A DNA stretch of 64,000 bases from Hyphomicrobium sp. (GTDB taxonomy: Bacteria; Pseudomonadota; Alphaproteobacteria; Rhizobiales; Hyphomicrobiaceae), in contig RXJH01000003.1 of NCBI GenBank assembly GCA_003987725.1, forward strand, positions 371,524 through 435,523. The letters are read 5' to 3'. Below, one piece after another: positions 18,720 to 28,593 of this stretch; the first letter of the stretch is position 1; each line of letters begins with the position of its first letter. The translations under genes were made by a program, and so were the position numbers. Under the pieces are notes generated by a model. It ran no database searches, was not told where the DNA came from, and saw only the letters and a program-made list of their open reading frames with translations.

Positions 18720-19204
18720 GCGTAGCGCGCGCAACAAAATCGCTTTTCCTCTTGGAGTTCGTTTCGGCGTTCTTCTTGACGATGCGCTACTTCTTCTCGC
18801 CGAAGAAGACGCTGAACTACCCTTATGAAAAGGGCCCGCTATCGCCGCGCTTCCGAGGTGAGCATGCGCTCCGCCGCTATCCGAACGGCGAAGAGCGCTG
18901 CATTGCCTGCAAGCTCTGCGAGGCGATTTGCCCGGCCCAGGCGATTACGATCGAAGCCGGCCCGCGCCGTAATGACGGCACGCGCCGCACGACGCGATAT
19001 GACATCGACATGACGAAGTGCATCTATTGCGGCCTCTGCCAGGAGGCCTGCCCGGTTGACGCCATCGTCGAAGGCCCGAACTTCGAATTCGCGACCGAGA
19101 CGCGCGAAGAACTTTTCTACGACAAGGAGCGGCTGCTCGCGAACGGCGACCGCTGGGAACGCGAAATCGCAAAGAACATCGCGCTCGACGCGAAGTATCG
19201 ATAG
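18716..19204 (+). CDS. nuoI: NADH-quinone oxidoreductase subunit I
   Basis: NuoI is the ferredoxin-like subunit with two [4Fe-4S] clusters (N6a, N6b). The start ATG at 18716 overlaps the nuoH stop and gives 162 residues, the alphaproteobacterial length. The two binding motifs are clear: [15 protein letters not shown] and [17 protein letters not shown]. An amphipathic N-terminal segment (about 5-25) lies against the membrane arm. A longer in-frame upstream ORF is inside nuoH and is rejected. Confidence 0.98.
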   Translation: MSVARATKSLFLLEFVSAFFLTMRYFFSPKKTLNYPYEKGPLSPRFRGEHALRRYPNGEERCIACKLCEAICPAQAITIEAGPRRNDGTRRTTRYDIDMTKCIYCGLCQEACPVDAIVEGPNFEFATETREELFYDKERLLANGDRWEREIAKNIALDAKYR

Positions 19205-19215
19205 AAGGCAACGCG

Positions 19216-19857
19216 ATGGCATCGGCGCTCTTTTTCTATCTCTTTGCAGTGCTCGCGGTGGCGTCGGGCGCGTCCGTCATTCTGACGAAGAACCCCGTCC
19301 ACGCCGTCCTGTTCCTGATCCTGGCGTTCTTCAACGCTGCGGGACTTTTCGTCTTGCTCCAGGCCGAGTTCCTGGCGATGCTGCTCGTCATCGTCTACGT
19401 CGGCGCGGTTTCCGTGCTCTTCCTGTTCGTCGTGATGATGCTCGACGTTGACTTCGCCGAGCTGAAAGCCGGCTTCATCAAGAATGCGAAAGTCGGCGCG
19501 CTCATCGGCGGTGTCGTGCTGGTGGAACTCATCGCGCTCTTCGGATATCGCGGCCTCGCGCTCTCGCCAGTGATGAATCCGTCTGCACCTATTCCCGCAA
19601 ACATCACGAACACGCGGGCGCTGGGTCAAATTCTCTATACGAACTACGTCTACTACTTCCAGGGAGCCGGGCTCATCCTGCTCGTCGCGATGATCGGCGC
19701 CATCGTGCTGACGCTGAAGCACCGGCAAGGCGTCAAGCGCCAATCGATCAGCGCGCAGGTCGCGCGCGGACCCGCAACGGGTCTCGAAGTCATCAAGGTT
19801 CCGAGCGGTGGTTCGGTCATCCCGCCGGCCGTCAAACATCCGGAGGCTGCCGAATGA
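19216..19857 (+). CDS. nuoJ: NADH-quinone oxidoreductase subunit J
   Basis: NuoJ is a hydrophobic membrane-arm subunit. The 213-residue protein has about five transmembrane helices. It includes the family segment [20 protein letters not shown], whose central helix forms a pi-bulge in known structures. A polar cytoplasmic tail of about 40 residues follows. It starts 11 bp after nuoI and overlaps nuoK by 4 bp. Confidence 0.97.
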   Translation: MASALFFYLFAVLAVASGASVILTKNPVHAVLFLILAFFNAAGLFVLLQAEFLAMLLVIVYVGAVSVLFLFVVMMLDVDFAELKAGFIKNAKVGALIGGVVLVELIALFGYRGLALSPVMNPSAPIPANITNTRALGQILYTNYVYYFQGAGLILLVAMIGAIVLTLKHRQGVKRQSISAQVARGPATGLEVIKVPSGGSVIPPAVKHPEAAE

Positions 19858-20162
19858 CCATAGGTCTCGGACATTATCTCGTTGTGGCCGCGTGCCTTTT
19901 TACGCTCGGCATCTTCGGCATCTTCCTGAACCGCAAGAACGTCATCGTCATCCTGCTCTCGATCGAGCTGATGCTGCTGGCGGTGAACATCAACCTCGTC
20001 GCGTTCTCTCATTTCAATGGCGACCTCGTCGGCCAGGTCTTCGCGCTCTTCGTGCTGACTGTCGCCGCCGCCGAATCCGCCATCGGTCTCGCGATCATGG
20101 TCGTCTACTTCCGCAACCGCGGCTCCATCGCGGTCGAAGACATCAACATGATGAAGGGGTGA
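19854..20162 (+). CDS. nuoK: NADH-quinone oxidoreductase subunit K
   Basis: NuoK is a three-helix Mrp-related membrane subunit involved in proton translocation. The 102-residue protein has the expected length, with the conserved membrane glutamates in [18 protein letters not shown] and [16 protein letters not shown]. It is translationally coupled to nuoJ (ATGA overlap) and 7 bp from nuoL. Confidence 0.98.
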   Translation: MTIGLGHYLVVAACLFTLGIFGIFLNRKNVIVILLSIELMLLAVNINLVAFSHFNGDLVGQVFALFVLTVAAAESAIGLAIMVVYFRNRGSIAVEDINMMKG

Positions 20163-20169
20163 GGCGGGC

Positions 20170-22128
20170 ATGATCTACGCCGCCATCGTTTTTCTGCCGC
20201 TTGCGGGCGCTCTGATCGCAGGTTTGTTCGGCCGTGCCATCGGCGATCGCGCAAGCGAAGCCGTCACGACCGCGTTCCTGTTGATCGCCGCCGTACTATC
20301 GTGGGTGGCGTTCTTCCAGGTCGCCCTCGGACACGAGACGCACGACGTCCAACTACTGCGCTGGATCACCTCGGGCGAACTCGACGTGTCATGGGCGCTC
20401 AAGATCGACACGCTGACATCCGTCATGCTCGTGGTCGTAACGACCGTTTCATCGCTCGTGCATCTCTATTCCATCGGCTATATGCACGAAGACCCGTCGC
20501 GGTCTCGGTTCTTTGCCTATCTCTCGCTCTTCACCTTCGCGATGCTGATGCTGGTGACGAGCGGTAACCTGGTGCAGATGTTCTTCGGCTGGGAAGGCGT
20601 CGGCCTCGCGTCGTACCTCCTCATCGGCTTCTGGTACCAGAAGCCGTCCGCTAATGCGGCCGCGATAAAGGCGTTCATCGTCAACCGCGTGGGCGATTTC
20701 GGCTTCGCGCTCGGCATCTTCGGGCTCTTCTTCGTTTTTCACACGGTCAATCTCGATGCGCTGTTCGCCGCCGCTCCAAGCGCCGTCGGCAAGACTTTCA
20801 ACTTCGCGGGGCATGACGTCGATATCCTGACGACGCTCTCGCTGCTGCTGTTTGTCGGCGCGATGGGTAAGTCCGCCCAGTTCCTGCTCCACACGTGGCT
20901 GCCGGACGCGATGGAAGGGCCGACGCCCGTCTCCGCACTCATTCATGCCGCGACGATGGTGACGGCCGGTGTGTTCATGGTAGCCCGCATGTCGCCGATC
21001 TTCGAACTGGCGCCCAACGCGCTCATGTTCGTGACGTACATCGGAGCGATCACGGCCTTCTTCGCGGCAACCGTCGGCCTCGTACAGAACGACATCAAGC
21101 GCGTCATTGCCTATTCGACGTGCTCGCAGCTCGGCTACATGTTCGTAGCATGCGGCATCGGCGCATACGGCGCGGGCATTTTCCATCTCTTCACGCACGC
21201 ATTCTTCAAGGCGTTGCTGTTCCTCGGCGCGGGCTCGGTCATTCACGCCATGCATCACGAGCAGGACATGCGCGCGATGGGTGGCCTCCGAAAGAAAATC
21301 CCCTGGACGTTCGCCGCGATGCTGATCGGCACGCTCGCGTTGACCGGCGTCGGCATTCCGCATCTCGCGGGCTTCGCAGGCTTCTATTCGAAGGATGCCA
21401 TCATCGAAGCGTCGTATGCGGCCAATACGCCGAACAACTTCGCATTCTGGCTCCTCGTTATCGCTGCGCTGATGACGTCGTTCTACTCTTGGCGTCTTGT
21501 CTTCATGACGTTCTATGGCGAAACGCGCGCCGATCATCACACCTACGATCATGCGCACGAAAGCCCGCCGACGATGATGATACCGCTCTTGGTACTGTCG
21601 CTCGGCGCGGTGCTGGCCGGTATCCTCTTCGCACCGTATTTCATCGGCCACGACGAGACCGCGTTCTGGGGCGCGGCAATCTTCCGCGGTGAGCACAACC
21701 ATATCCTGCACGAGATGCACGAAGTGCCGGGTTGGGTTTCCTACTCGTCATTGATCGCGATGATTGCGGGCTTTGCAATTGCCTGGGTCTACTACATCGG
21801 AGCACCGTGGCTGCCGGCGGCAACGGCGCGGGCCTTCCGCCCGATCTACCTGTTCCTGCTGAACAAGTGGTACTTCGACGAGCTCTACAATCTGATCTTC
21901 GTGCGACCGGCGTTCGCCATCGGCCGCTTCCTATGGAAGGACGGTGACGGTGTCGTCATCGATGGCGCCATCGATGGCACCGCTGCAGGCGTCGTCCGGA
22001 TCACCGACCGCGTCGTCAAGCTGCAGACGGGCTACATGTACCACTATGCCTTCGCGATGCTGATCGGCGTCGCGGCCATCCTGACATGGCTCACTTACAA
22101 CGGGCTCTTTGGCGGGGTGCTCAAATGA
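20170..22128 (+). CDS. nuoL: NADH-quinone oxidoreductase subunit L
   Basis: NuoL is the distal antiporter-like proton pump subunit. The 652-residue protein has the usual many helices (about 16) including the long lateral helix region near the C-terminus. Signature segments are [19 protein letters not shown] with the pump glutamate, the [20 protein letters not shown] loop, and [11 protein letters not shown]. It overlaps nuoM by 4 bp. Confidence 0.98.
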   Translation: MIYAAIVFLPLAGALIAGLFGRAIGDRASEAVTTAFLLIAAVLSWVAFFQVALGHETHDVQLLRWITSGELDVSWALKIDTLTSVMLVVVTTVSSLVHLYSIGYMHEDPSRSRFFAYLSLFTFAMLMLVTSGNLVQMFFGWEGVGLASYLLIGFWYQKPSANAAAIKAFIVNRVGDFGFALGIFGLFFVFHTVNLDALFAAAPSAVGKTFNFAGHDVDILTTLSLLLFVGAMGKSAQFLLHTWLPDAMEGPTPVSALIHAATMVTAGVFMVARMSPIFELAPNALMFVTYIGAITAFFAATVGLVQNDIKRVIAYSTCSQLGYMFVACGIGAYGAGIFHLFTHAFFKALLFLGAGSVIHAMHHEQDMRAMGGLRKKIPWTFAAMLIGTLALTGVGIPHLAGFAGFYSKDAIIEASYAANTPNNFAFWLLVIAALMTSFYSWRLVFMTFYGETRADHHTYDHAHESPPTMMIPLLVLSLGAVLAGILFAPYFIGHDETAFWGAAIFRGEHNHILHEMHEVPGWVSYSSLIAMIAGFAIAWVYYIGAPWLPAATARAFRPIYLFLLNKWYFDELYNLIFVRPAFAIGRFLWKDGDGVVIDGAIDGTAAGVVRITDRVVKLQTGYMYHYAFAMLIGVAAILTWLTYNGLFGGVLK

Positions 22129-23624
22129 GCAACATTCTTTCGGTCGTCACGTTCCTGCCGCTCGTCGGCGCGCTGCTGATCGCAACGCTCAATGCCGAGG
22201 CGAAAGGCAACGCACGCTGGATCGCGCTGTGGACGACGCTCGTCACCTTCGCGGTGTCGCTGCTCATTTGGATCAACTTCGATACCAACACCGCAAGCTT
22301 CCAGTTCGTCGAGGAACACGCCTGGCTCGGACCGCTGAAGTACAAGATGGGCGTCGACGGCATCTCGATGCTGTTCGTCATCCTGACCACGTTCCTGATG
22401 CCGCTCTGCATTCTCGCGAGCTGGGTGTCGGTGCAGGACCGCGTCAAGGAATACATGATCGCGTTCCTCGTTCTGGAAACGCTGATGCTCGGCGTCTTCT
22501 GCGCGCTCGATATGGTTCTTTTCTACCTCTTCTTCGAGGGCGGCCTGATCCCGATGTTCATCATCATCGGCGTCTGGGGCGGCAAGCGGCGCGTCTACGC
22601 AAGCTTCAAGTTCTTCCTCTACACGTTGCTCGGCTCGGTGCTGATGCTGCTCGCCATGATGGCGATGTACTGGCACGCGGGAACAACCGACATCCCGACC
22701 TTGCTGCAAACGAAGTTCCCGCCGGACATGCAGTGGTGGCTCTGGATTGCGTTCTTTGCGTCGTTCGCGGTGAAGATGCCGATGTGGCCCGTCCACACCT
22801 GGCTTCCCGACGCGCACGTCGAAGCGCCGACGGCCGGATCGGTCATCCTCGCCGGCATTCTGTTGAAGATGGGCGGCTACGGCTTCCTGCGCTTCTCGCT
22901 GCCGATGTTCCCGAACGCCTCGGCTGAACTCGCGTCCTTCGTCTTCACGCTCTCGATCGTCGCGATCATCTACACCTCGCTCGTCGCGCTGGTGCAGGAG
23001 GATATCAAGAAGCTCATCGCCTATTCGTCAGTCGCCCACATGGGCTACGTGACGATGGGCATCTTCACGGCGTCCCAACAGGGCATCGACGGCGCGATCT
23101 TCCAGATGCTGTCGCACGGCATCGTCTCATCCGCGCTCTTCCTTTGCGTTGGCGTCATCTATGACCGCACCCATACGCGCGAGATCGCGGCCTATGGCGG
23201 GCTCGTCGAGCGGATGCCGAAATACGCCGTCGCGTTCATGGTGTTCACGATGGCGAACGTCGGCCTACCCGGAACGAGCGGCTTCGTCGGCGAATTCCTG
23301 ACGCTGCTGTCGGCCTTCAAGGCCAACACGTGGGTCGCAATTCTGGCGACGACGGGCGTCATTCTGTCCGCAGCCTACGCCCTCTACCTCTATCGCCGCG
23401 TGATTTTCGGGGTGCTCGAAAAGGCCAGCCTGAAGAAGCTTCTCGATCTCTCGCCGCGCGAGATCGCGATACTCGCGCCGCTCGTGCTGCTCACGATCTT
23501 CTATGGCGTCTATCCCGCTCCCGTTCTCGACGTGACGGCGACGTCGGTGAAGAACCTCGTGCAAAACTATCAATCCGCTCAGGGGACGGCGGCCGCATCG
23601 GCGGCGCCTCAAGGAACCCAATAA
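22125..23624 (+). CDS. nuoM: NADH-quinone oxidoreductase subunit M
   Basis: NuoM is the middle antiporter-like subunit of the membrane arm. The start at the ATG overlapping the nuoL stop gives 499 residues, with about 14 transmembrane helices. Diagnostic segments are [20 protein letters not shown], carrying the pump glutamate, [20 protein letters not shown], and [11 protein letters not shown]. The stop is immediately followed by the nuoN ATG, so the genes are coupled. Confidence 0.98.
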   Translation: MSNILSVVTFLPLVGALLIATLNAEAKGNARWIALWTTLVTFAVSLLIWINFDTNTASFQFVEEHAWLGPLKYKMGVDGISMLFVILTTFLMPLCILASWVSVQDRVKEYMIAFLVLETLMLGVFCALDMVLFYLFFEGGLIPMFIIIGVWGGKRRVYASFKFFLYTLLGSVLMLLAMMAMYWHAGTTDIPTLLQTKFPPDMQWWLWIAFFASFAVKMPMWPVHTWLPDAHVEAPTAGSVILAGILLKMGGYGFLRFSLPMFPNASAELASFVFTLSIVAIIYTSLVALVQEDIKKLIAYSSVAHMGYVTMGIFTASQQGIDGAIFQMLSHGIVSSALFLCVGVIYDRTHTREIAAYGGLVERMPKYAVAFMVFTMANVGLPGTSGFVGEFLTLLSAFKANTWVAILATTGVILSAAYALYLYRRVIFGVLEKASLKKLLDLSPREIAILAPLVLLTIFYGVYPAPVLDVTATSVKNLVQNYQSAQGTAAASAAPQGTQ

Positions 23625-25079
23625 ATGGATAGCTCGGTCCTATATGTCATTCTGCCGGAGCTGATACTCGCGCTCGGCGCCATCTCGCTTTTGATGATCG
23701 GCGTCTTTTCACCGAATGGCGAAACGTCGGGCCGCAATGTCACATGGCTGGCGATTGCCGTGCTCGTCGCGGCCGCAGTCGCCGTATTCGAGGGCAGCGG
23801 ATCGTCGACCATTTTTGGCGGCGCGTTCGTTTCCGACAGCTTCACGCGCTTCTTGAAGATCGTCATTCTCATCGGCGCTGCGTTGACGCTGCTGATGACG
23901 TTCGACAGCTTCAGCCGCGCCAAGCTTTTGCTGTTCGAATATCCGGTGCTCGTGCTGCTCGCGACCCTCGGCATGCTGATGATGGTCTCGGCGAATGACC
24001 TCATCGCGCTTTATCTCGGCCTCGAGCTGCAGTCTTTGGCGCTCTATGTCGTCGCCGCGTTCAAGCGCGACGATGTGAAATCCAGCGAAGCCGGCCTCAA
24101 GTATTTCGTTCTCGGCGCGCTCTCGTCGGGCATGCTGCTTTACGGCGCTTCGATGCTGTACGGCGTGACGGGTTCGACGAGCTACGCAACGATCGCCGCC
24201 GCGGCGAAGATGCCGGAAATGGCGACGAACATCGGGCTGACGTTCGGCCTCGTGTTCGTCCTCGTCGGATTGGCGTTCAAGGTTGCGGCCGTGCCGTTCC
24301 ACATGTGGACGCCCGACGTCTATCAGGGCGCGCCGACGCCGGTCACCGCGTTCTTCGCCGGTGCGCCGAAGATCGCCGCCATGGCGCTGCTGTTGCGCTT
24401 TACTCAGGCCGCGCTCCCGGGCGTCTCGTCGCAATGGGAACAGATCATCATCTTTGTGTCGATCGCCTCGATGGCGCTGGGGTCCTTTGCGGCCATCGGC
24501 CAGACCAACATCAAGCGGCTGCTCGCCTATTCCTCGATCGGCAACGTCGGCTTCGCATTGATCGGCCTCGCGGCGAACAACACCGAAGGCACGGCCGGCG
24601 TTCTCATTTATCTGGTGATCTACGTGGCGATGACGCTCGGCGCCTTCGCCTGCGTTCTCGCGATGCAGCGTAACGGCCGCTTCGTCGAAAGCATCTCCGA
24701 CCTTTCGGGCCTCGCGAAAACCAACCTGACGTTCGCGACGATACTCGCTGTGCTGATGTTTTCGCTTGCAGGCATTCCTCCGCTCGCCGGTTTCTGGGCG
24801 AAATGGTACGTCTTCCTGCCGGCAATCAAGGCTGGTCTTTATCCGCTGTCGGTCATCGGAGTTGTCACGAGCGTTGTCGGCGCCTACTACTATTTGCGGG
24901 TCGTGAAGATCATGTTCTTCGATGAGCCCGCCGAGGGCTTCTCGCCGACTGAAGGCCGGACCTTCGCGGTGATGGCGCTATCGGCGGCATTCGTCGTGGC
25001 GTTTGTTCTGCCCTTCGTCGGCGGAACTGTGGTAGATGCGGCAACGGCGGCAGCTTCGGTGCTGGTGCCTGCCCACTAG
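23625..25079 (+). CDS. nuoN: NADH-quinone oxidoreductase subunit N
   Basis: NuoN is the third antiporter-like subunit, nearest the peripheral arm. The 484-residue protein has about 14 transmembrane helices, the segment LIALYLGLELQSLALYVVAA, and PFHMWTPDVYQGAPTPVTAF, both typical of NuoN. It is the last complex I gene in the cluster; birA follows after 6 bp, so transcription probably continues. Confidence 0.98.
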   Translation: MDSSVLYVILPELILALGAISLLMIGVFSPNGETSGRNVTWLAIAVLVAAAVAVFEGSGSSTIFGGAFVSDSFTRFLKIVILIGAALTLLMTFDSFSRAKLLLFEYPVLVLLATLGMLMMVSANDLIALYLGLELQSLALYVVAAFKRDDVKSSEAGLKYFVLGALSSGMLLYGASMLYGVTGSTSYATIAAAAKMPEMATNIGLTFGLVFVLVGLAFKVAAVPFHMWTPDVYQGAPTPVTAFFAGAPKIAAMALLLRFTQAALPGVSSQWEQIIIFVSIASMALGSFAAIGQTNIKRLLAYSSIGNVGFALIGLAANNTEGTAGVLIYLVIYVAMTLGAFACVLAMQRNGRFVESISDLSGLAKTNLTFATILAVLMFSLAGIPPLAGFWAKWYVFLPAIKAGLYPLSVIGVVTSVVGAYYYLRVVKIMFFDEPAEGFSPTEGRTFAVMALSAAFVVAFVLPFVGGTVVDAATAAASVLVPAH

Positions 25080-25085
25080 CCATTG

Positions 25086-25859
25086 ATGAACGGCCATTCC
25101 TTGCCTCGCATTATCCATCTCGCCGAGACTGGATCGACAAACGCCGATGCCATGCGCCTTGCCCTCACCGGTGAGGAGCTTCCCTTATGGGTTGTCGCCG
25201 ACAGCCAGACAGGTGGCCGGGGCCGGTCCGGCCGCACCTGGGTTTCACGGCCGGGTAACCTTCACGCCAGCGTCGCCTTCCGGTGCGGCGCACCAGTGGA
25301 GAAAGCGGGCCAATTGTCACTACTTGCTGGAATTGCGGTGATAGACGCCGTTCGGGCCACAATGGATCTTGCGCCGGGAACCGATCTTCGCCTCAAATGG
25401 CCGAACGATATTTTGATAGGAAGTGCCAAGGCCGGAGGAATCCTCGTCGAGAGCACGTCTGCTCGCATAGGCCCCGGCTTCTTAGCGATTTTAGGTTTTG
25501 GATTGAATTTGATCACCTCACCCGACACGCTTGGCCGTGCAGTCACGGCGTTCAGCCAACATGGGAATATTCCCAAGCCGCTCGCCTTCACCGAGACGCT
25601 GTCAGAAAAAATCTTCTTCTGGCTAGACCGTTGGCAGGAGGGGCAGGGCTTCCCCGCCATCCGCGAGGCGTGGATCGAACGCGCAGGCACGATGGGTGAA
25701 CCCATCATAATCAACACGTCTTCCGGACCGTTATCTGCAACCTATCAAGGGCTTTCGGAAATCGGCGCCCTACGTGCGGATATCGGCGGCGAGATCCAGG
25801 AAATCAGCTACGGCGACGTCATGCTCGTCGGGCAGGTCGCGGGCGATGAAATTCCATGA
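25086..25859 (+). CDS. birA: Biotin--[acetyl-CoA-carboxylase] ligase (group I, no HTH)
   Basis: BirA activates biotin with ATP and attaches it to carrier proteins such as AccB. The 257-residue protein has the catalytic domain with the biotinyl-AMP loop GGRGRSGRTWVS (near 43-54), the LKWPNDI lysine motif, and GGILVEST. It lacks the N-terminal helix-turn-helix of E. coli BirA, so it is a ligase without repressor function. The ATG at 25086 is used, since the preceding TTG adds only one residue. It overlaps rnj by 4 bp, the usual nuoN-birA-rnj order in this bacterial group. Confidence 0.95.
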   Translation: MNGHSLPRIIHLAETGSTNADAMRLALTGEELPLWVVADSQTGGRGRSGRTWVSRPGNLHASVAFRCGAPVEKAGQLSLLAGIAVIDAVRATMDLAPGTDLRLKWPNDILIGSAKAGGILVESTSARIGPGFLAILGFGLNLITSPDTLGRAVTAFSQHGNIPKPLAFTETLSEKIFFWLDRWQEGQGFPAIREAWIERAGTMGEPIIINTSSGPLSATYQGLSEIGALRADIGGEIQEISYGDVMLVGQVAGDEIP

Positions 25860-27568
25860 GCGATCGCGCCTCGCCTTCGCGATCGGGAAGCTCAAGACCC
25901 GACGAACTCGTATTCGCGGCGCTCGGCGGCCTCGGCGAGATTGGCATGAATGTCTATCTCTATGGCTTCGGGCCGCCGAGAGCGCGCACCTGGCTGATGG
26001 TCGATCTCGGCGTCACGTTCCCTCATGAGACGGAGCCGGGCGCCGATGTCGTGCTGCCCGATCTTCGTTTCATCGTTGCCGAACGAAAAAATCTCGCCGG
26101 GCTCGTGTTGACCCACGCGCATGAAGATCACGTCGGAGCCGTTATCGATCTCTGGCCATCGCTCGAATGTCCGATCTTTGCGACGCCGTTCACGGCCGGA
26201 ATGCTGAAGACGAAGCTCGGTGAATTCGGCGGCGCGCAAACCCTGCCGATCAAGGAAGTGCCGCTCGGCGGCCGCTTCAACGCCGGTCCTTTCGACGTTG
26301 AATTCGTGAGCCTCACGCATTCGATCCCCGAGCCCAATGGTTTGGCGATCCGCACGCCAGCCGGGCTTGTCTTCCACACCGGCGATTGGAAGCTCGATCC
26401 GACGCCCGTCGTCGGCAGGCCGCACGATGCCGCGCGCCTGCAGCAACTCGGCGACGAAGGCGCGCTAGCGCTGATCGGCGACTCGACAAACGCGATGCGC
26501 GAAGGCCGCTCGGCGTCGGAAACAGACGTCGCCAAGACGTTGCAAAAGCTCATCGCCGATGCACCACGCTGTGTCGCCGTAACGCTCTTCGCGTCGAATG
26601 TCGCCCGTGTCGCCTCGATCGTGGCCGCATGCCACGCTGCGGGCCGCACGCTTGTCGTTGCTGGGCGCGCGCTTCATCGCATCATCGAAGTCGCGATCGA
26701 GACGGGCTATCTCCCGCAAGGGTTCACCTATCTCGATCAGCAGCGCTTTTCGGATCTGCCGCGAGACAAGGTCGTCGTGCTCTGCACCGGCAGTCAGGGC
26801 GAGCCGCGCGCGGCGATGGCGCGCGTAGCGGAAAACGAGCATCCCGATATCTCACTCGATAAGGGCGATCTCGTCATTTTCTCCTCGCGCACCATTCCTG
26901 GAAACGAGAGAGCCGTCTCGCGCATCCAGAATGGTCTCGCCCGCCTCGGCGTCGACGTCATCACCGACGCCGAAGCGCTCGTGCACGTAACGGGTCATCC
27001 GCGTCGCGACGAATTGAAGGACATGTACGCCTGGATTCGCCCGAAGATCGCCGTTCCGATGCATGGTGAAGCGCGGCACCTGAAGGCCCACGCCCGGCTC
27101 GCGCGCGAATGCGGAGTGAGCGAAACATTTTCGATCGTCGATGGCGATCTCTTGAAGCTTTGGCCCGAGCCCGCGGCCGTCGTCGATCAACTGCCGGTCG
27201 GACGCCTGTTTCGAGACGGCAATCTGATCGTTCCGGAAGTTGAAGGACCGGTGAAGAGCCGGCGCAAGCTGTCGTTCGTCGGCATCGCGGTCGTCTCGAT
27301 GGCGCTATCGCGGCGCGGCGAAATCATCGCCGAGCCGGGCGTCGTGCTCGAGGGCATACCGGCCGCCGACCAAGACGGGGAATCGATGCGCGAAATCGTG
27401 CTCGACGCGATCGACGGCACGCTCCGCTCGATTCCGCCGAAGCGGCGCGGAGACCACGCCATGGTGCAGGACGCGGTGCAGCGAGCCGTGCGTTCCGCAA
27501 TTAACGAGGCATGGGGCAAGAAGCCGGTTGTCAAAGTGCTGGTCTCCGTGGTGGATGGCAGAAACTAA
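25856..27568 (+). CDS. rnj: Ribonuclease J
   Basis: RNase J is a metallo-beta-lactamase/beta-CASP ribonuclease (5' exo- and endonuclease) taking part in RNA decay and rRNA maturation. The 570-residue protein has the zinc motif THAHEDHVGA (HxHxDH), the GLGEIGMN N-terminus, the beta-CASP segment GSQGEPRAAMARVA, and MHGEARHLKAHARLA near the end of the core. Length is family-normal. The ATGA overlap with birA implies translational coupling. Confidence 0.96.
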   Translation: MSDRASPSRSGSSRPDELVFAALGGLGEIGMNVYLYGFGPPRARTWLMVDLGVTFPHETEPGADVVLPDLRFIVAERKNLAGLVLTHAHEDHVGAVIDLWPSLECPIFATPFTAGMLKTKLGEFGGAQTLPIKEVPLGGRFNAGPFDVEFVSLTHSIPEPNGLAIRTPAGLVFHTGDWKLDPTPVVGRPHDAARLQQLGDEGALALIGDSTNAMREGRSASETDVAKTLQKLIADAPRCVAVTLFASNVARVASIVAACHAAGRTLVVAGRALHRIIEVAIETGYLPQGFTYLDQQRFSDLPRDKVVVLCTGSQGEPRAAMARVAENEHPDISLDKGDLVIFSSRTIPGNERAVSRIQNGLARLGVDVITDAEALVHVTGHPRRDELKDMYAWIRPKIAVPMHGEARHLKAHARLARECGVSETFSIVDGDLLKLWPEPAAVVDQLPVGRLFRDGNLIVPEVEGPVKSRRKLSFVGIAVVSMALSRRGEIIAEPGVVLEGIPAADQDGESMREIVLDAIDGTLRSIPPKRRGDHAMVQDAVQRAVRSAINEAWGKKPVVKVLVSVVDGRN

Positions 27569-27615
27569 ATCGCCGTAACATTTCGCTCGCCTTTTGCCGT
27601 GCCGGAGACCCAAGC

Positions 27616-28020
27616 ATGATTGGACGCCTTAACCACGTCGCCATAGCTGTCAAAGACCTCGCAAAGGCTTCAGGCGTTTATAAAAACGCCCTCGGCGCGA
27701 AGGTCGGTCCGGCGCTCGAGCAACCGGAGCACGGCGTCACCGTCGTTTTCATCGAGCTTCCGAACACCAAGATCGAGTTGCTCGAACCGCTTGGTGAAGG
27801 TTCGCCAATCGCGAAATTTCTCGAAAAATCTCCCGACGGCGGAATTCACCATGTATGCTACGAGGTGGATGATATCATCGCCGCGCGCGACCAGTTGAAG
27901 GCTCAGGGGGCTCGCGTGCTCGGCGATGGGACACCGAAGATCGGCGCACACGGCAAGCCCGTGCTGTTCCTGCATCCGAAGGACTTCTGCGGCACCCTCG
28001 TCGAGTTGGAGCAGGTCTGA
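27616..28020 (+). CDS. mce: Methylmalonyl-CoA epimerase
   Basis: The enzyme interconverts (R)- and (S)-methylmalonyl-CoA, for propionyl-CoA use or, in methylotrophs, the ethylmalonyl-CoA pathway. The 134-residue vicinal-oxygen-chelate protein has two paired beta-alpha modules: GRLNHVAIAVKDLAKA with the first metal His, GGIHHVCYEVDD with another, and the terminal GTLVELEQV glutamate. The start ATG at 27616 is internal to a longer ORF but aligns with the family N-terminus. It is 47 bp after rnj. Confidence 0.95.
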   Translation: MIGRLNHVAIAVKDLAKASGVYKNALGAKVGPALEQPEHGVTVVFIELPNTKIELLEPLGEGSPIAKFLEKSPDGGIHHVCYEVDDIIAARDQLKAQGARVLGDGTPKIGAHGKPVLFLHPKDFCGTLVELEQV

Positions 28021-28059
28021 AGCAGCTCCAGTGCGGTTTGGAAAATAGGGATTAGTGTG

Positions 28060-28284
28060 ATGCGTACGTCCGTAGCGGTCGCGACATTCTTTTGCCTGTG
28101 GTTCATCACGCTGTTCGCGGTGCTGCCCTTCTTTGCGAAGACGCAGGACGAAGCGGGTGAGGTCGTTCCAGGCACCCCCGAAAGCGCTCCTCACAAAATG
28201 AACGTCTTCAGGCTCTTCTGGGTCAATACGATCGTTGCGGCCATTGCCTTCGCCGGCGTCTATGCGGTGATCGCGAATATCTGA
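28060..28284 (+). CDS. DUF1467 family membrane protein
   Basis: The 74-residue protein has two transmembrane helices (about 3-25 and 50-70) separated by a polar loop (AGEVVPGTPESAPHK). It matches the DUF1467 family found almost only in alphaproteobacteria, usually at this same place after mce. The function is unknown. GTG at 28057 directly before the ATG would add one residue. Confidence 0.9.
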   Translation: MRTSVAVATFFCLWFITLFAVLPFFAKTQDEAGEVVPGTPESAPHKMNVFRLFWVNTIVAAIAFAGVYAVIANI

Positions 28285-28593
28285 GACCCGCCCCTCCCAA
28301 GGCCCGATTGAAGCGCCAATCGGACCACCAGGCCCGCGGTACCACTATTGCGCCGCTTCTATCCATCGGGCCGAACGAACAAATTCCCCAAGTCGAACCT
28401 GTGGCCCGAACGCTTTGCATCGTTGCAACGCCAGCATGAAAAGGCTATTCGGCTGAGGCTCAATTCCTGACTTTCGAGAGACTAAGGCGCGGCTCGCCCG
28501 CGCGGATTTAACGAGCGAGCCCGCAATGCGCATGTTCAAGGCCTTATCCTGCTGTCCATCTCGTTCGCGCGCTGGCGCGCCGGAGGCTGCACG
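28285..28593. other. Intergenic region before proS
   Basis: There is no gene in these 309 bp. A CCGATT/AATCGG hairpin (28304-28323) lies 20 bp after the DUF1467 stop and may mark the end of the nuo-birA-rnj transcript, though without a T-run. A second symmetric element (GGCTCGC...GCGAGCC) lies about 100-75 bp before proS. The proS ribosome-binding site GGAGG is well placed. Confidence 0.4.

Noticed and set aside
20449-21720. 423-codon minus-strand ORF opposite nuoL
   Set aside because: Mirror-frame artefact of a confident gene; no motif or ribosome-binding site.
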